Shown: positions 35,601-46,287, numbered from the stretch's first letter. The stretch: DNA of 64,000 bases from Colias croceus (GCF_905220415.1 NC_059550.1:6698501-6762500), one strand, 5' to 3'. The notes: generated from the sequence alone by a model not told the origin. Made by a program: numbers and translations.

Positions 35601-38600
35601 TCCAACTTATAGATGTGATTCTTTGAATTCTCACATTCTCTATATTGATTAGCTGTTGTTCGCAGTGCATTGGGTTTCCTTCAAATTTAAGCAGTTGTTC
35701 TATGCAAGTAGTTTCAGGATAAGGCGTTTGATTTTGTTCATCGCATAGAAATTGTTCTCCAGCAGCGAGCGATCGGCACGGTTTTACGATCGGTAAGTAT
35801 TTCATCCCCTTTGCCAACAGGTAAGGATATTTAGGAAAAATGGAAAGGGTTTTACTATTGGAAGCACGGTACATAGGTATAGAGTATAATTTGTAATAGT
35901 TATAAGTATAATTATCTGTAATTGGAACCTCCATTATGAACGTAATCTGGTTTTGTTTAATATATGATTTAACATTAATAGTTTCTTCTAGTTTTAGTAA
36001 ATTTGCCTCACTCGCTTTAAACACTAAACTTTCAGTTTGAGATATAAGAACTAAATGTTGCAACAACTCTGTAGAATTAATAATGCTTTGATGTAGTATG
36101 GATACTTTACTAAATGCTAGAGCAGTCTCTACTTCCCCTAATTTTATAAAAATAGTACGAAAGTTACTTACAAATAAATTTAAAAGGCTTACAACATAAG
36201 TAGTATAAACCCAATGATTATCCTTAGATGCTAATTCCTTAATCATAGATTCTACAATTTTTACACGCTTAAGTATCTAATATATTAGAATTTTGATTTA
36301 AGACTTCAGTAGGATTGATAAAACTATAGAGGATTTTAGATATTAAAGTAATTTTATTTCTAATGATAGTTTGATCGTTTTCAAGTTTAGCTGTAAGTTT
36401 GTCGTATCTCGTTGCGTCACTATAGTCTAAATTTATTTTTATTTTTAATAGGGACCTTAGTCTTCCTTTTACCAATCTCTATCGGTATAACGTTCCTTGA
36501 ACCTTGTCCTATAAAGTTGGTTTTATGGAGTATAGGTATACCGGACGATTCTACAATATTAGCTGAATGAACTGTATCCGATTTCGACGTTACAAATTGT
36601 GACCTTCTAGGAGAACTCAGCGCCGATAGAGTTTCAGGATCGGGAATAGATATCGTCTCACTAGAATCGCGTTCTGATATAGAAATTGTACTATTGTCTC
36701 TATCGCCTATATTAATAACCATAGATTCGTTTTCGTTATCGGAATGCGTAGCGTTAACCCTAATTCTAGACAAAGCATCTGCGTTTAAATTTTGCTTTCC
36801 TTTCTTATAAACTATTTCATAGTCATAGTCTTGGAGTCGAAGTCGCCAACGAGTCAATTTACTACTTGTATCCTTTTGAGAGTTAAGCCATGATAAAGGT
36901 TTGTGATCTGTATATATCATAAATTTCTTGCCATAAAGATAAGGCCTAAAATGTTTAATAGCCCAAACAATGGCTAGACACTCGCGTTCTATGGTGCTAT
37001 AGCGTGATTCGGTGTCACTTAAGGTGCGACTTGCATATGCAACGGGTTTGTCGCTTCCAATGGGGCCCTGTGATAATACTGCGCCCAACGCAACATTAGA
37101 CGCATCAGTCGTTAAGATAAAAGGTTTTTCAAAGTCTGGGTATTGCAAAAGTGGTGCATTCGTTAGGAGTTCCTTACATCTATTGAATGCGTCTATGTAA
37201 TTTTTATCTAAAATGATTTTATTTCGTTTTTTCAAGCAAGATGTTAAGGGTTTCGTTACATGTGCAAAATCTGTAATAAACCGTCTATAGTATCCGATAA
37301 GACCAAGAAAAGATTTGATCTCAGTAGTTGTTTTGGGTATCGGGTAATTAAGTACTGCAGTAATTTTATCGTCATTAGGTTTCAGTCCATCTTTACGCCT
37401 CGCTCGTCTCGCTCGTCTACCTCAATTTGATGATAACCGCTTGCTAAATCAAGTGTAGTGAAGTAGAGGCTCTTACCAAGTTTGTCCAGTAAGTCAGTAA
37501 TATTAGGAAGTGGATAACGATCGTCAACAGTCACATCATTAAGTCTTCGATAATCAACTACCATACGCCATTTTATTAATCCGGAAGCATCGCGCTTCTT
37601 CGGAACTAAATGAACTGGAGCATTCCACGGGGAATGTGATTCTCGTATTACATTGTCTTGAAGTAATTTTTCGACTTGTCTATTAATTTCATCTGCTTGC
37701 GCAGGAGCCTGTCTATACGGTCTAACAAAAATCGGGTCTTCGTTTTTGGTATTAATTTTATGTTTAACTTCGTTTGTAAAACTTAATGGGATTTGTTCGC
37801 AATAAAATATGTCCCTATATTCGTGACATAGTGCGAATATCTTATTACGCTCTATTTCACTAGTGTGGTCAAGTCTCAGCTTTGATAAATTATTTTTGAG
37901 TAATTCGTCGTTTTCGTTGTCGTTGTGTTTGTCGTCATGCACAAAGTTACAATCAGAAAGGTCTGATGTTTCAAGAGGTTCGTTAATTTTCAGGGTCATG
38001 GGTGATTCTACGCTATTCTGGATTATTGTTGTTGCATAGCCATTAATACAGTTAACTAGTGCTGAGGGCATTCTTACTCCGGGTTTAAATTCTTTAAAGT
38101 CAATTACTGCAACACCTGAGTGAAGGTCGGTAGGAATTCTTACCTTTTGTTCACATCGGGGTGGCAAGTGGATAATATAATCTAAGTTATTATAAATGAT
38201 GGGGATGTCTGTGTTCTTGGTTCTCAGTAGCAAATGTTTCAGGTCAATTATTGCGTCTATTTTTTTTAGTAGGTCATTACCTATAAGTCCGTCATAGCGT
38301 TCATCTACGTCATACAAATGAAATTTGTGGTCGTCAGGGGTATTTAACGTTGGAAAAAGCGGAATTTCTATAACTTCGTCATGTTGACTGGATGCATGGG
38401 TGCTTATAACTTTAAAGGGTTCATATTTTATAAAATTCGGAAAATATTGGTAGGCAATTCGGGGGCTGATAAATGATCGCGTGCTCCCAGTATCAATCAT
38501 AAATTTGGAATTAATTTCAGGAATATAAATGTGTGGCAATTTCAGACTTGGATCGCAATTTAACTCTATGATTTTTTCTTTGTAGAGGCTTTCGTTCGAA

Positions 38601-41600
38601 AATTTTCTTCATCAGACGGATGCACATTAATGTCTTGGGTATCGTCAGTGGGTGTATAAATCTCACTCTCATCGTATTCGTAATTCGTATCATAAGGATT
38701 ACAGCCATAGTAATTCGTATAGTCGTAAGGATTATAGTCATCGTAATAATTGTCATTATACAGTAAGTCGGTTTCGTTCACTCTAAAACCTGGCTGAGTT
38801 ATATTTTGTGGTCGAGGGGGTGCTGTCCTCATGGAAACGTCAGTAGTCTCAAAGTGGTTATTTTGAGGAGGTCTTTGACCAAAATTCTGTGGCGTTATAC
38901 CAAAAGTTTGAGGAGGCCTATAACCAAATTGTGGATTTTGATTGAATGAAGGCTTATACCCGAACTGTGGGTTTTTATTAAACGGTTGTTGAGGTGTAAA
39001 TTTAAAACCAAATTTTGCCTGCTGTGCATTTTGAGGTACATTTGGTATCCCAAAATTAAATCTTTGTTGAGGATTATTTTGTAAAAATTGGGGCACCGTA
39101 ACGTTAGGCGTTTGCCTCGGCAGCGTTGTATTATTGTGGATACGATTGCGCGATTGGTATTGCTCGTGAAAATTAACTTCTTCTAAAACGATTTCTAAAG
39201 CCTGTTCTAATGTACTAGGTGATTTCAGTCTTACAATACGCACCATGCTTTCGGGCAAATTATAAAAGAAAACGTTCAGGGCTGTATGATTATAAATCGC
39301 AATTTTCGCGCGTTTAATTTCCATATCTACCGATAAATTTACCTTCGATATTAATAATGATCGAATATTCTGTATCCTATTACAAAATTCAAGGTAACTT
39401 TCGCCGGATTTAATTTTACAGGACTCGAGAGAGATTTTTATGCAATCCTCACTACGCGGATCACCAAAATGCTGTTCTAGTAATTCCTTTAAAGCGGGCC
39501 AAGTATTAATGTCTTCGCGCTCGGATAATAACGCGGCGGCATCGCCTATTAATCTACTAGTTATGGCATGTAAAACGTAAATATTCTGTTCTTCATGCCC
39601 TCTAAATTTATTAATTATATATTCACATTTTCGAAAGAATAGATTCAAAATTCTTTTGTCTCCACCAAAAAGAGGAATAAGCTTTAACATATCACTCGGA
39701 ATTGTTATTACGTTTACGCTTTCCATGTTAAATAAGTACAGAGTAATTAAAGTTCTGAAGTCTTTAACCAATTACAATAATTTCGAATTATAAAAATCAC
39801 ACACACACAGAAATCAATTTAAAACACAATATAATAAAAATTATTAAAATATAGCAGAATAAAAAATTATATGTTATCAATTACTATAAAAATTAAAACT
39901 TGAAGTAAAGTGAATCACATATAAAATATAAAATTTCTTTATGCAAAAATTCATTTACTTTTCTTATGTAAAACTTTTATTTAAGTTACATTCTATAGCT
40001 AATTAGTCTGTGCAGAGTTTTATGCAAGACAATTCTTAGAATTAAATACGATATTCCTTATTGTATAAGTTATAACTAATTACTGATTTAATAGAATTTC
40101 ATATTAAAACCAGATCCGTTATAGTGAGAGACGTTCAATCCCAAAATAACAGTAAAAAAAATAGTTAAAAGTCAAAATTACACTCTCGTGAAAAGGATAT
40201 AGGAATATATGAGAAAGGATGGCAAAAAGTTTTACTCACCAACCGATCGTCGATCCCATGTCCTTGTCGTGGTCGTTTAACAAATTTATATTTCGGTTCT
40301 TTTAGGATAGCACGGCCTTTATAGCAATGTTCTAGGGCTAATTTTGAAGACCTCTAGACATGCAGACCTTATGTGGCTATCCTACCGGCTGCGCCAGTTA
40401 AACTTAGCGGGAGCGATTTGACTTTTTAAAAAAAAAAAAAAAAAAAATAAAATTAAAATTAAACTTATTTAATTACTTAACTATAACAAGTGGACGATTT
40501 GGAGTCACAAATGTTAATGCCAGAATTACATGCATGGTACCATCGATACAATATTGCGAAACAAATGTTTTCCATTATGTGGAATGCTTATGTTAAATTG
40601 CAAGAACTCTCCGGTGGTCTTGCTGAGGCCAGCGGAAGGCTATTGCTCAACCTAACACAGAGGGTTGGGGTGGATGCGTAACTAACTACCTTATAAGAAA
40701 ATAGAAAATATTTATTTTTTAACTACAATAAATAAACTGTAAAGTAATAGGCACAAATCAATCATCAATAATGCTTTATTATTTTCTAGGTTAAGAATAA
40801 TAAAATAAACCATGATGCAATGATAAAGCAGGTGGATATGATGGCTCCACCCGAAATGAAAGATCCTTTGAAGGCAGCGATAGAAAAGTGCAAGGGAGTT
40901 GGTTAGTTGCATTTAGGTTAATAATAAATATATAGAGATAAACAGCCTTACTTATAAACGTCTCTCAAATTAAAGAGCCCCTCTGTTTACTCCTTTCAGC
41001 CCGGGCGATTCTATAATCTATTATTTTTCTGACCCGTCAGTAACTAGGTATAAGAAAATTGTATTGAAATCTCGAAAAAATGCACAGCTTTGAGCGAAAT
41101 CAGACTGTTTCAGTTAGCTCTATATTTTTAATGAGATTGCACAACTGATGTTGTCAATTTAAGTAGTAGTTCAGGATACATCGCCCATTTTTGCAAGTGA
41201 CTACTATCAAGCTAATTTTCCGTTTGTAGCTTTATTTTGATGAGACGCCCAATAATTTCGTGTACGAAAGTCTCGATTGTGGTAGCTAACAGAGATAACA
41301 AGGATAAAAATTTTTGATTTGATGGTTCTCAAATATTTATTACTAACTGAATTTTTTTTTTGTTCAATCTCAAGATAATTGCCTAAATTATTCGAAAAAA
41401 TATTTGTCCTACAAAATCTATGGTTTGTTCAAAGAGTCCCCCTTTCTAAAGTGTATCGATTACGAGGTCATCATAAATGATTACTAACAAGCTGATTTTT
41501 TTGTTTTCACTTAGTTAATGTTTATATAATTCAACAGACATAATTATTGTCCTACAAATTGCGTAATTAATATTTGAGAACCATCAAATCAAAAATTTTT

Positions 41601-41957
41601 ATCCTTGTTATCTCTGTTAGCTACCACAATCGAGAGTTTCGTACACGAAATTATTCGGTGTCATTAAAATAAAGCTACAAACGGAAAATCAGCTTGATAG
41701 TAGTCACTTGCAAAAATGGGCGATGTATCCTGAACTATAGCATCGAATTGAAAACCAAAAACATTAGATAATTAATCTGTGGATAATCTAATAGGCAACA
41801 TTTAAATAAATAAATAATCAGTGTTTTACTGAGATTTTCGATTCTTAATAGTTTTATTTTATTTTCAGCGAAAAAACACAAAGATATATGCGATGCATCT
41901 TACTGGACCGCAAAGTGCTTATATGAAGCTGATCCCGTTAATTTTATATTTCCATAA
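32624..41957 (+). CDS. OBP-5, classic odorant-binding protein (type II) split by an LTR retroelement
   Basis: Exons 32624-32701, 32770-32845, 33050-33138, 40790-40901 and 41869-41957 (78, 76, 89, 112 and 89 bases; phases 0,1,0,1) give 147 residues. Signal peptide about 26 residues, then LTRQQIKNSGKLLKKTC. Cysteines: KKTC, MCYIAC, EKC and ICDASYWTAKC; C-terminus NFIFP. The coding sequence is intact although intron 3 is 7.65 kb, swollen by a TIR element (33452-34449) and a 5.9-kb antisense errantivirus-like element (34791-40683). Intron 4 holds a large inverted-repeat element. Linking exons 3 and 4 is an inference from phase, size and similarity to OBP-3 and OBP-6. The exon 4 donor is GTTAGT. 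Expression could be affected by the insertion. Confidence 0.87.
33452..34449. mobile_element. TIR element with TGCCGCA motif array
   Basis: ATATCACGTTCACTGCGGCA on the left and TGCCGCAGTGAACGTGATAT on the right are inverted copies. Inside, GCGGCA/TGCCGC words recur (near 33511, 33770, 34167, 34202, 34353 and 34387). About 1 kb; no transposase ORF. In OBP-5 intron 3. Target duplication probably TA but ambiguous. Confidence 0.7.
34791..35086 (-). repeat. 3' LTR of the errantivirus-like element
   Basis: 296 bp, nearly identical to 40396-40683. It differs mainly by a 7-bp local duplication (GGAAATTGGAAT versus GGAAT) and in an A-rich run near the outer end. Confidence 0.9.
35050..36475 (-). pseudogene. 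env remnant of the errantivirus-like element
   Basis: A 398-residue ORF (36246-35050) plus an upstream fragment in another frame (to about 36420). It resembles the C-terminal part of an errantiviral envelope (baculovirus F-like) protein: cysteine-containing ectodomain, a strong membrane segment near residues 345-368 and a short basic cytoplasmic tail. The ORF runs into the 3' LTR. The N-terminal part with signal peptide and the region where a cleavage site and fusion peptide would lie is missing, and the frame is broken, so the remnant cannot be a complete envelope. Confidence 0.75.
36420..38570 (-). pseudogene. pol remnant: protease, partial RT, RNase H; no integrase
   Basis: Two ORFs in different frames. 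The first (38539-37382) has an aspartic protease with DTGS, then the N-terminal RT fingers/palm with PLPNITDLLDKL and LDLASGYHQIEV. It breaks off within a short GACGAG-type repeat (+ strand near 37395-37420). The second frame resumes after the RT catalytic centre and contains the thumb/connection and RNase H (TTDASNVALGAVL, ERECLAIVWAI, YTDHKPLSWLNS). The YxDD region is absent. The ORF ends soon after RNase H and no integrase HHCC or DDE domain follows. This pol is inactive by deletion. Confidence 0.85.
38566..39771 (-). CDS. gag of the errantivirus-like element
   Basis: A 401-residue ORF just downstream of the 5' LTR in element orientation. The N-terminal two-thirds resembles a Ty3/gypsy retrotransposon gag capsid (LIPLFGGDKRILNLFFRKCE, ALKELLEQHFGDPRSEDC, SYLEFCNRIQNIRSLL). 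The C-terminal third is rich in Asn, Gln, Phe and Pro with repeated FGY(K/R)P-type units and an acidic Tyr-rich end; there is no zinc knuckle, as in errantiviral gags. The pol frame follows with a frame change. It appears uninterrupted, in contrast to pol and env. Confidence 0.8.
   Translation of the reverse strand: MVKDFRTLITLYLFNMESVNVITIPSDMLKLIPLFGGDKRILNLFFRKCEYIINKFRGHEEQNIYVLHAITSRLIGDAAALLSEREDINTWPALKELLEQHFGDPRSEDCIKISLESCKIKSGESYLEFCNRIQNIRSLLISKVNLSVDMEIKRAKIAIYNHTALNVFFYNLPESMVRIVRLKSPSTLEQALEIVLEEVNFHEQYQSRNRIHNNTTLPRQTPNVTVPQFLQNNPQQRFNFGIPNVPQNAQQAKFGFKFTPQQPFNKNPQFGYKPSFNQNPQFGYRPPQTFGITPQNFGQRPPQNNHFETTDVSMRTAPPRPQNITQPGFRVNETDLLYNDNYYDDYNPYDYTNYYGCNPYDTNYEYDESEIYTPTDDTQDINVHPSDEENFRTKASTKKKS
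40396..40683 (-). repeat. 5' LTR of the errantivirus-like element
   Basis: 288 bp. In element orientation it begins AGTTACGCATCC and ends AGTTTAACT, followed directly by the primer binding site. Confidence 0.9.
41167..41739. mobile_element. Long-armed foldback element
   Basis: Arms of about 175 bp (41167-41345 and 41562-41739) are inverted copies at roughly 95% identity, beginning TAGTTCAGGATACATCGCCC and separated by about 215 bp. No ORF. In OBP-5 intron 4. Confidence 0.8.
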
Positions 41958-42465
41958 AAATATGACATTCCTACTGTATTAAATGCCTATTAAATCATGT
42001 CTCCATTAATATTATATTATTTATTTAACTCTATAACTTTAAAAAGACAGAACAAGGCTTAATATTTATTCTGTCCGATCGCGAATATAATTTTATGCAG
42101 AAATCAAAATTCTCCCTTCTAGTGGGAGAAGTTCTAGTTCTTCTTTTTCGAGGTAGATACCCTTGTTTATAGATATCTTTTAGGTAAATTATGAACTGGA
42201 CTTTTTTGTTAAAAAAGGCCTACTGGATACTTTAAGATTGGTACATAAATGAATAAAAATATACGAACAATAGCGTCAGTCTTGGAACTATTTTAATTGC
42301 GTCTTTAAATTAATGAAGCATCTTGAATTTTAATTAAGTACTGCAAATCTAGTGATATCTGTCTTAAGACATGTTTACTTACGCAGTTGATAACTATCTA
42401 TTACCAAGTCTCATCCTATAATCAAACTTCGTTATTTGCCTTTATATTGCTGAAGGAATCAGGAA
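41958..42465. other. Intergenic region between OBP-5 and OBP-6
   Basis: An ATTAAA near 41989 may serve OBP-5. No ORF or clear repeat; no convincing TATA box for OBP-6. Confidence 0.4.
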
Positions 42466-42501
42466 ATGGACAGTGTTTGGTCAGATAGTTTTATTACGAT
42501 A

Positions 42502-45175
42502 ATGGAACAAAGAGATTTTTCGCTACTGATTATAGTTATTGTTATAGCATGCACGGATTCAGTATGTATTATACTTTATATTATTAGTTTATATAATATG
42601 TAAATGAAAAAATATATTTAGGTGTAGAATTAAATTTCAAATAAAATCTGTTTGTATATAGATATTAAATCTCAAGTGATTTTTTATTTCAAGACAAGCA
42701 ATTTGTTCTTTCTATTTACATGTAGGTACATGTAAATAGAAATAACAAATTGCCAGCTAACAACAATAAACTGCAAACTATAGGTTTTTCCATTACCTAA
42801 CCAATAAATCATGTAGTTCTATAAATAATGCATAATTGGAAAATTTAATGTGAGGAATAATATATAGAAATTAATTATTACATGTAATTGCGAACAGATG
42901 ACTCGGCAACAAATTAAAAATGCCGCCAAACTTGTAAAGAAGAATTGCATGGGAAAGAATAATGTTACTGAAGGTAAATAAACTTTATAATAATAATCTT
43001 AATGTGACGACCCCATCGCCCACGGTTGGGATATCTATTGTTTACGTGATAATAGATATTCCACCCGTGCAATCAGTCACCCGCAGGACACCTTGTGGCG
43101 GGGTGTCGGGGAGTAGCGACCCCGCGGGAACCGAGTGCTCCCGGGGGAGGCCCCTGTCTTCATCTCCGGCTTGCCTTCACCGGCCGGTCGGAGTGAAGCC
43201 TGACGAGGACAGGACCCCCACCTCTGGCTTGCCTTAACCGGCCGGCCAGAGTGGAGTCGCGAGAGCTTTTAGCTCGAAGGGTGGATGCGAAGCGTAAGTG
43301 GCGAGTGGGCACGTGATGCTGGACCCTCAGGGAGCGCGTGATCGTCGTTTAAAGTCCAGGGACGCCTCTCCACCCTTAGCTGCTCACAATATGTTGCCCC
43401 CTTGTCGCACTATTGCAGCGGCTTATTTCGGGGGCCCATACAGTGAGAGGGCGAGTCACCACCTGCCAACATATTTTTACTTTCTTTTAGTAGAAAGGCA
43501 GGTGCCATAGTTTCCAATAGTCCCCAAATACCGGCCCATTTAACATCCCTCTCCATAGCCCAGTTTATTTTGTTTTCCATATCTCGAAATAGTCCTACAT
43601 CGGCCGCGGACTTGCCTAGGATTGTATCTCTATAGTGCAGTCATGGGCAGGCTGCGGCTGGTGTCCCACAACACAGTAAAGTTCTCTGAAGGGCCTCTGC
43701 GTGTTGGATCCGTGTCCCCACGTAAGCCTTCCAAAGGACCGGGTACCTTCCTTATGATGGTACCCGAGTATTATGGAATGAGATCTTAATATCTTAACAT
43801 AATATATTACCTAAAGGCGAAAGTTTGTAAGTATGGATGTATGGATGTTTGTTACTCTTTCACGTAAAAACTACTGGACCGATTACAAATTACAATGAAA
43901 TTTAGCACACAATATATAGAGGGTAACTTGGATTAACACATACGATAGTTTTTATCTAGTAACTACATAAATCTTATTTTAAGTATACTTTATTTAAATA
44001 AGTTATTCCTATAGTTAACTAGTTTTTATAACTACAGCTTAGCTCTATATTTTTCACTTATTGCCAATTTTTTCATTGAAGAGATTGTATTATATAACGT
44101 CGTGCCGTTGTTAATCGTCAAAATATATTTACTAACTATCAAAAAGCAGTGTACATACTTAAATCAGTTTCAAGAAAACTCTTGCTGATTACTCGTAAAA
44201 TTATTTGATCAAATACCTACTTAGTACAATAATTTCTATTTTAATAATAAGTACCTAATACTATACTTGTTCAAATAAACTTTGAATCTGTAATATGATT
44301 ATTCACTTGCTTTACAGATTTGATCGGAGACATAGAAAAAGGAAAGTTTATTGAAGAGAGAAGTGTTATGTGTTATATAGCATGCGTTTATCAAATGACG
44401 CAGATTGTGAGTCGTTAAACTGCTAATTTTTATAACAATTAAAATAAAAATATTAAAATACACAATTGTAAGACGATATGAATTACAAACAAAATACACA
44501 ACCTAAAAACTCCTAAAAATAGAAGCTTAAAGTTGTTTATGAATTTATATCTTAATTTATGTATATCTCACTAACGTACATGCTTATAAAATGTGATTAT
44601 TTCTAAGGTAAAAAATAATAAGATCAGCTATGAAGCGTCTATAAAACAAGTGCAGATAAATTATCCTCCAGAGATGAAAGAAGCGATGTTAGTTTCTATC
44701 GAGCATTGTAAAAGTACACGTATGTATTTAACGCCTTTTATTTTGGTTTAAAATCTTGCCTAATATTTTAAAGTTGATGTGTTACGGACAATTTGATAAG
44801 TCCCGGCACTATTAATATTGGCCGATCTGTATTCATAATGCCCTACTCAATTGGGCTATGTGATTAATATAACATGAATAATCACTTTTTCCCGGTCATT
44901 ATGAATAATGCCCATCGTATTATGGGCAAAGTAATAACATAGGTGAACTGGAAGTGTTTTTATAGCATAGTCGTTGGTTTGGATAAGTTTGTTGGGGTTG
45001 GTTAGGTTTTTTTTTTGTCTTTTAATTTTTAATGTGTTATGATAAAGAGCTTATTGTTTTATAATAAAATGCTTATTTTTTTTCAGCTAAGAAATATAAA
45101 GATATCTGCGAATCAGCATATTGGACAGCCAAGTGCATTTACGAAGATAACCCAGATAATTTCTTATTTGCGTAA
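42502..45175 (+). CDS. OBP-6, classic odorant-binding protein (type II)
   Basis: Exons 42502-42561, 42898-42973, 44318-44406, 44608-44719 and 45087-45175 (60, 76, 89, 112 and 89 bases; phases 0,1,0,1) give 141 residues. An in-frame ATG at 42466 would add 12 residues (MDSVWSDSFITI); the inner start was preferred because it puts a hydrophobic signal peptide near the N-terminus. Mature start MTRQQIKNAAKLVKKNC. Cysteines: KKNC, MCYIAC, EHC and ICESAYWTAKC. The stop codon overlaps a polyadenylation signal (TAATAAA, 45173-45179). Intron 1 has a near-perfect hairpin and intron 2 a 779-bp LINE-like insertion. Confidence 0.9.
42698..42753. repeat. 56-nt near-perfect hairpin in OBP-6 intron 1
   Basis: Arms of 27 bases starting GCAATTTGTTCTTTCTATTT with a single mismatch, around a 2-base loop GG. 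It could be a tiny palindromic element or, less likely, a microRNA-like precursor. Confidence 0.55.
43004..43782 (+). mobile_element. GC-rich retroposon (probable LINE 3' fragment) in OBP-6 intron 2
   Basis: Flanked by an 8-bp duplication ATCTTAAT (42996-43003 and 43783-43790). GC-rich with short partial ORFs, no poly-A tail, and a GGGTACC..GGTACCC stem near the end (43741-43765). It resembles 3' untranslated ends of R1-like LINEs of Lepidoptera; class not certain. Confidence 0.6.
43805..43960 (-). repeat. Retroposon tail fragment, family D (antisense)
   Basis: GCGAAAGTTTGTAAGTATGG, TTTGTTACTCTTTCACGTAA, AACTACTGGACCGATTACAA and GAGGGTAACTTGGATTAACA: antisense relative of 55470 and 60735. 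In OBP-6 intron 2. Confidence 0.65.
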
Positions 45176-45341
45176 TAAAAGAAATGTATCCTTAAATTGC
45201 TTGTTTAATTTTATACATGGTCATATTTTATACCTTATTTATACTATAAATGTATGCTTCAGATATTTTTCAGTGGAACTAAGTATATATTTTTTAGCAG
45301 GATTTAGTTACAATTCACTAATATATTAAATCTACAGGTAA

Positions 45342-45400
45342 CGCAAAAAAGAGGGAAATTATAATAGTGTACGAGCACTACAATTTCCCTCTTTTTTGCG
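45342..45400. repeat. Perfect-stem hairpin downstream of OBP-6
   Basis: CGCAAAAAAGAGGGAAATT and AATTTCCCTCTTTTTTGCG form a 19-bp perfect stem; an inner TAGTG/CACTA pair extends it. It lies 167 bp after the OBP-6 stop. Confidence 0.55.
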
Positions 45401-46287
45401 CATTATAATATTGATTCATATTTTCTTTTTTTACATTAGAGGTTACCTTCAAAAAAGATGCAAGTTGAATAACCTTAGATAAAGTAATTTGAATTTATAT
45501 TATCAAAACCTGATTTTTTTTTAATAAGTATTTATAGGGACGTCGTAGGTACTAATGCTTGGCTCATGCCAAATTGTAGACTTTATAAGAGGGCTGAGTG
45601 AAGTGTGAACACATCAGTAATAATAACTTATAGGATCACTTCGTTGTACGTCCGTCCTTCCAGACCCTCGGGAACGCGTGGAGATATCAGCCAGCAACGT
45701 CTTATATCACTGATAAAGATAAAATTGTGTAAAAAAGGTAGATACGGAAATGACATCATAATTATAGTGATAGTAGTAACTAGTTCGGTCTTATAATGCC
45801 ATAATTATAAAGATAAACTTTGAAAACCAAGGAAATAATAGTAAGAAAACTATTGCATAATGGGTACTTGCAACGTGTTTTCGCAGTAATAATCCAGTAG
45901 GTAATTATATACGTTTGATGGTCAGTACTCATATCAAGGTCTCTGATATATCAGTTGGATGCATCTGCAATTAGAGCATAATGACATTGATCTTCATCTC
46001 ACGATTTTACGAGCTGCTGGTAATTATTCAAAAATATTGGATGGTTTTGTTTATATAAATTACCTACTTCCATTAAATTAAGAAGCTTTTCCTTCTGTAT
46101 CTTGTGGATTAGGTATTTCTTTAAAATCAAACTATTATCTAGAATTTATAATAATTTATAATGTTAAAAATAGATAAAAATTAATTCATAAGAAAGAGGA
46201 TTTATCTAATAATTCAGATTTATACAACTTTGAATCCGTGGTAGCTAAAGCCAATTGCCCGTCTAATCTCAATATGCATGAAATGTT

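Larger units (their letters stand above)
34791..40683 (-). mobile_element. Endogenous errantivirus-like LTR retroelement, defective
   Basis: Two LTRs (34791-35086 and 40396-40683) with AGTTA..TAACT-type ends, a 4-bp duplication AACT (34787-34790 and 40684-40687), and gag, pol and env remnants in order on the - strand. The primer binding site GGCGCAGCCGGTAGGAT follows the 5' LTR and resembles a tRNA-Ser complement, as in the 17.6/297 group. A purine-rich tract (AAGGAGGGAGG) precedes the 3' LTR. Ends, duplication and env fit insect errantiviruses (Ty3/gypsy). Pol lacks the central RT and integrase, and env lacks its N-terminal part. It is antisense to OBP-5. Confidence 0.92.

Noticed and set aside
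43298..43510. ORFs in the GC-rich island of OBP-6 intron 2.
   Set aside because: Short, no domain, inside an insertion with a target duplication; GC-rich DNA has few stop codons by chance.
44760..44960. Short inverted words (AATGCCC, GCCCATCGTATTATGGGC) suggesting a MITE in OBP-6 intron 4.
   Set aside because: No pair of matching outer ends or target duplication could be fixed.
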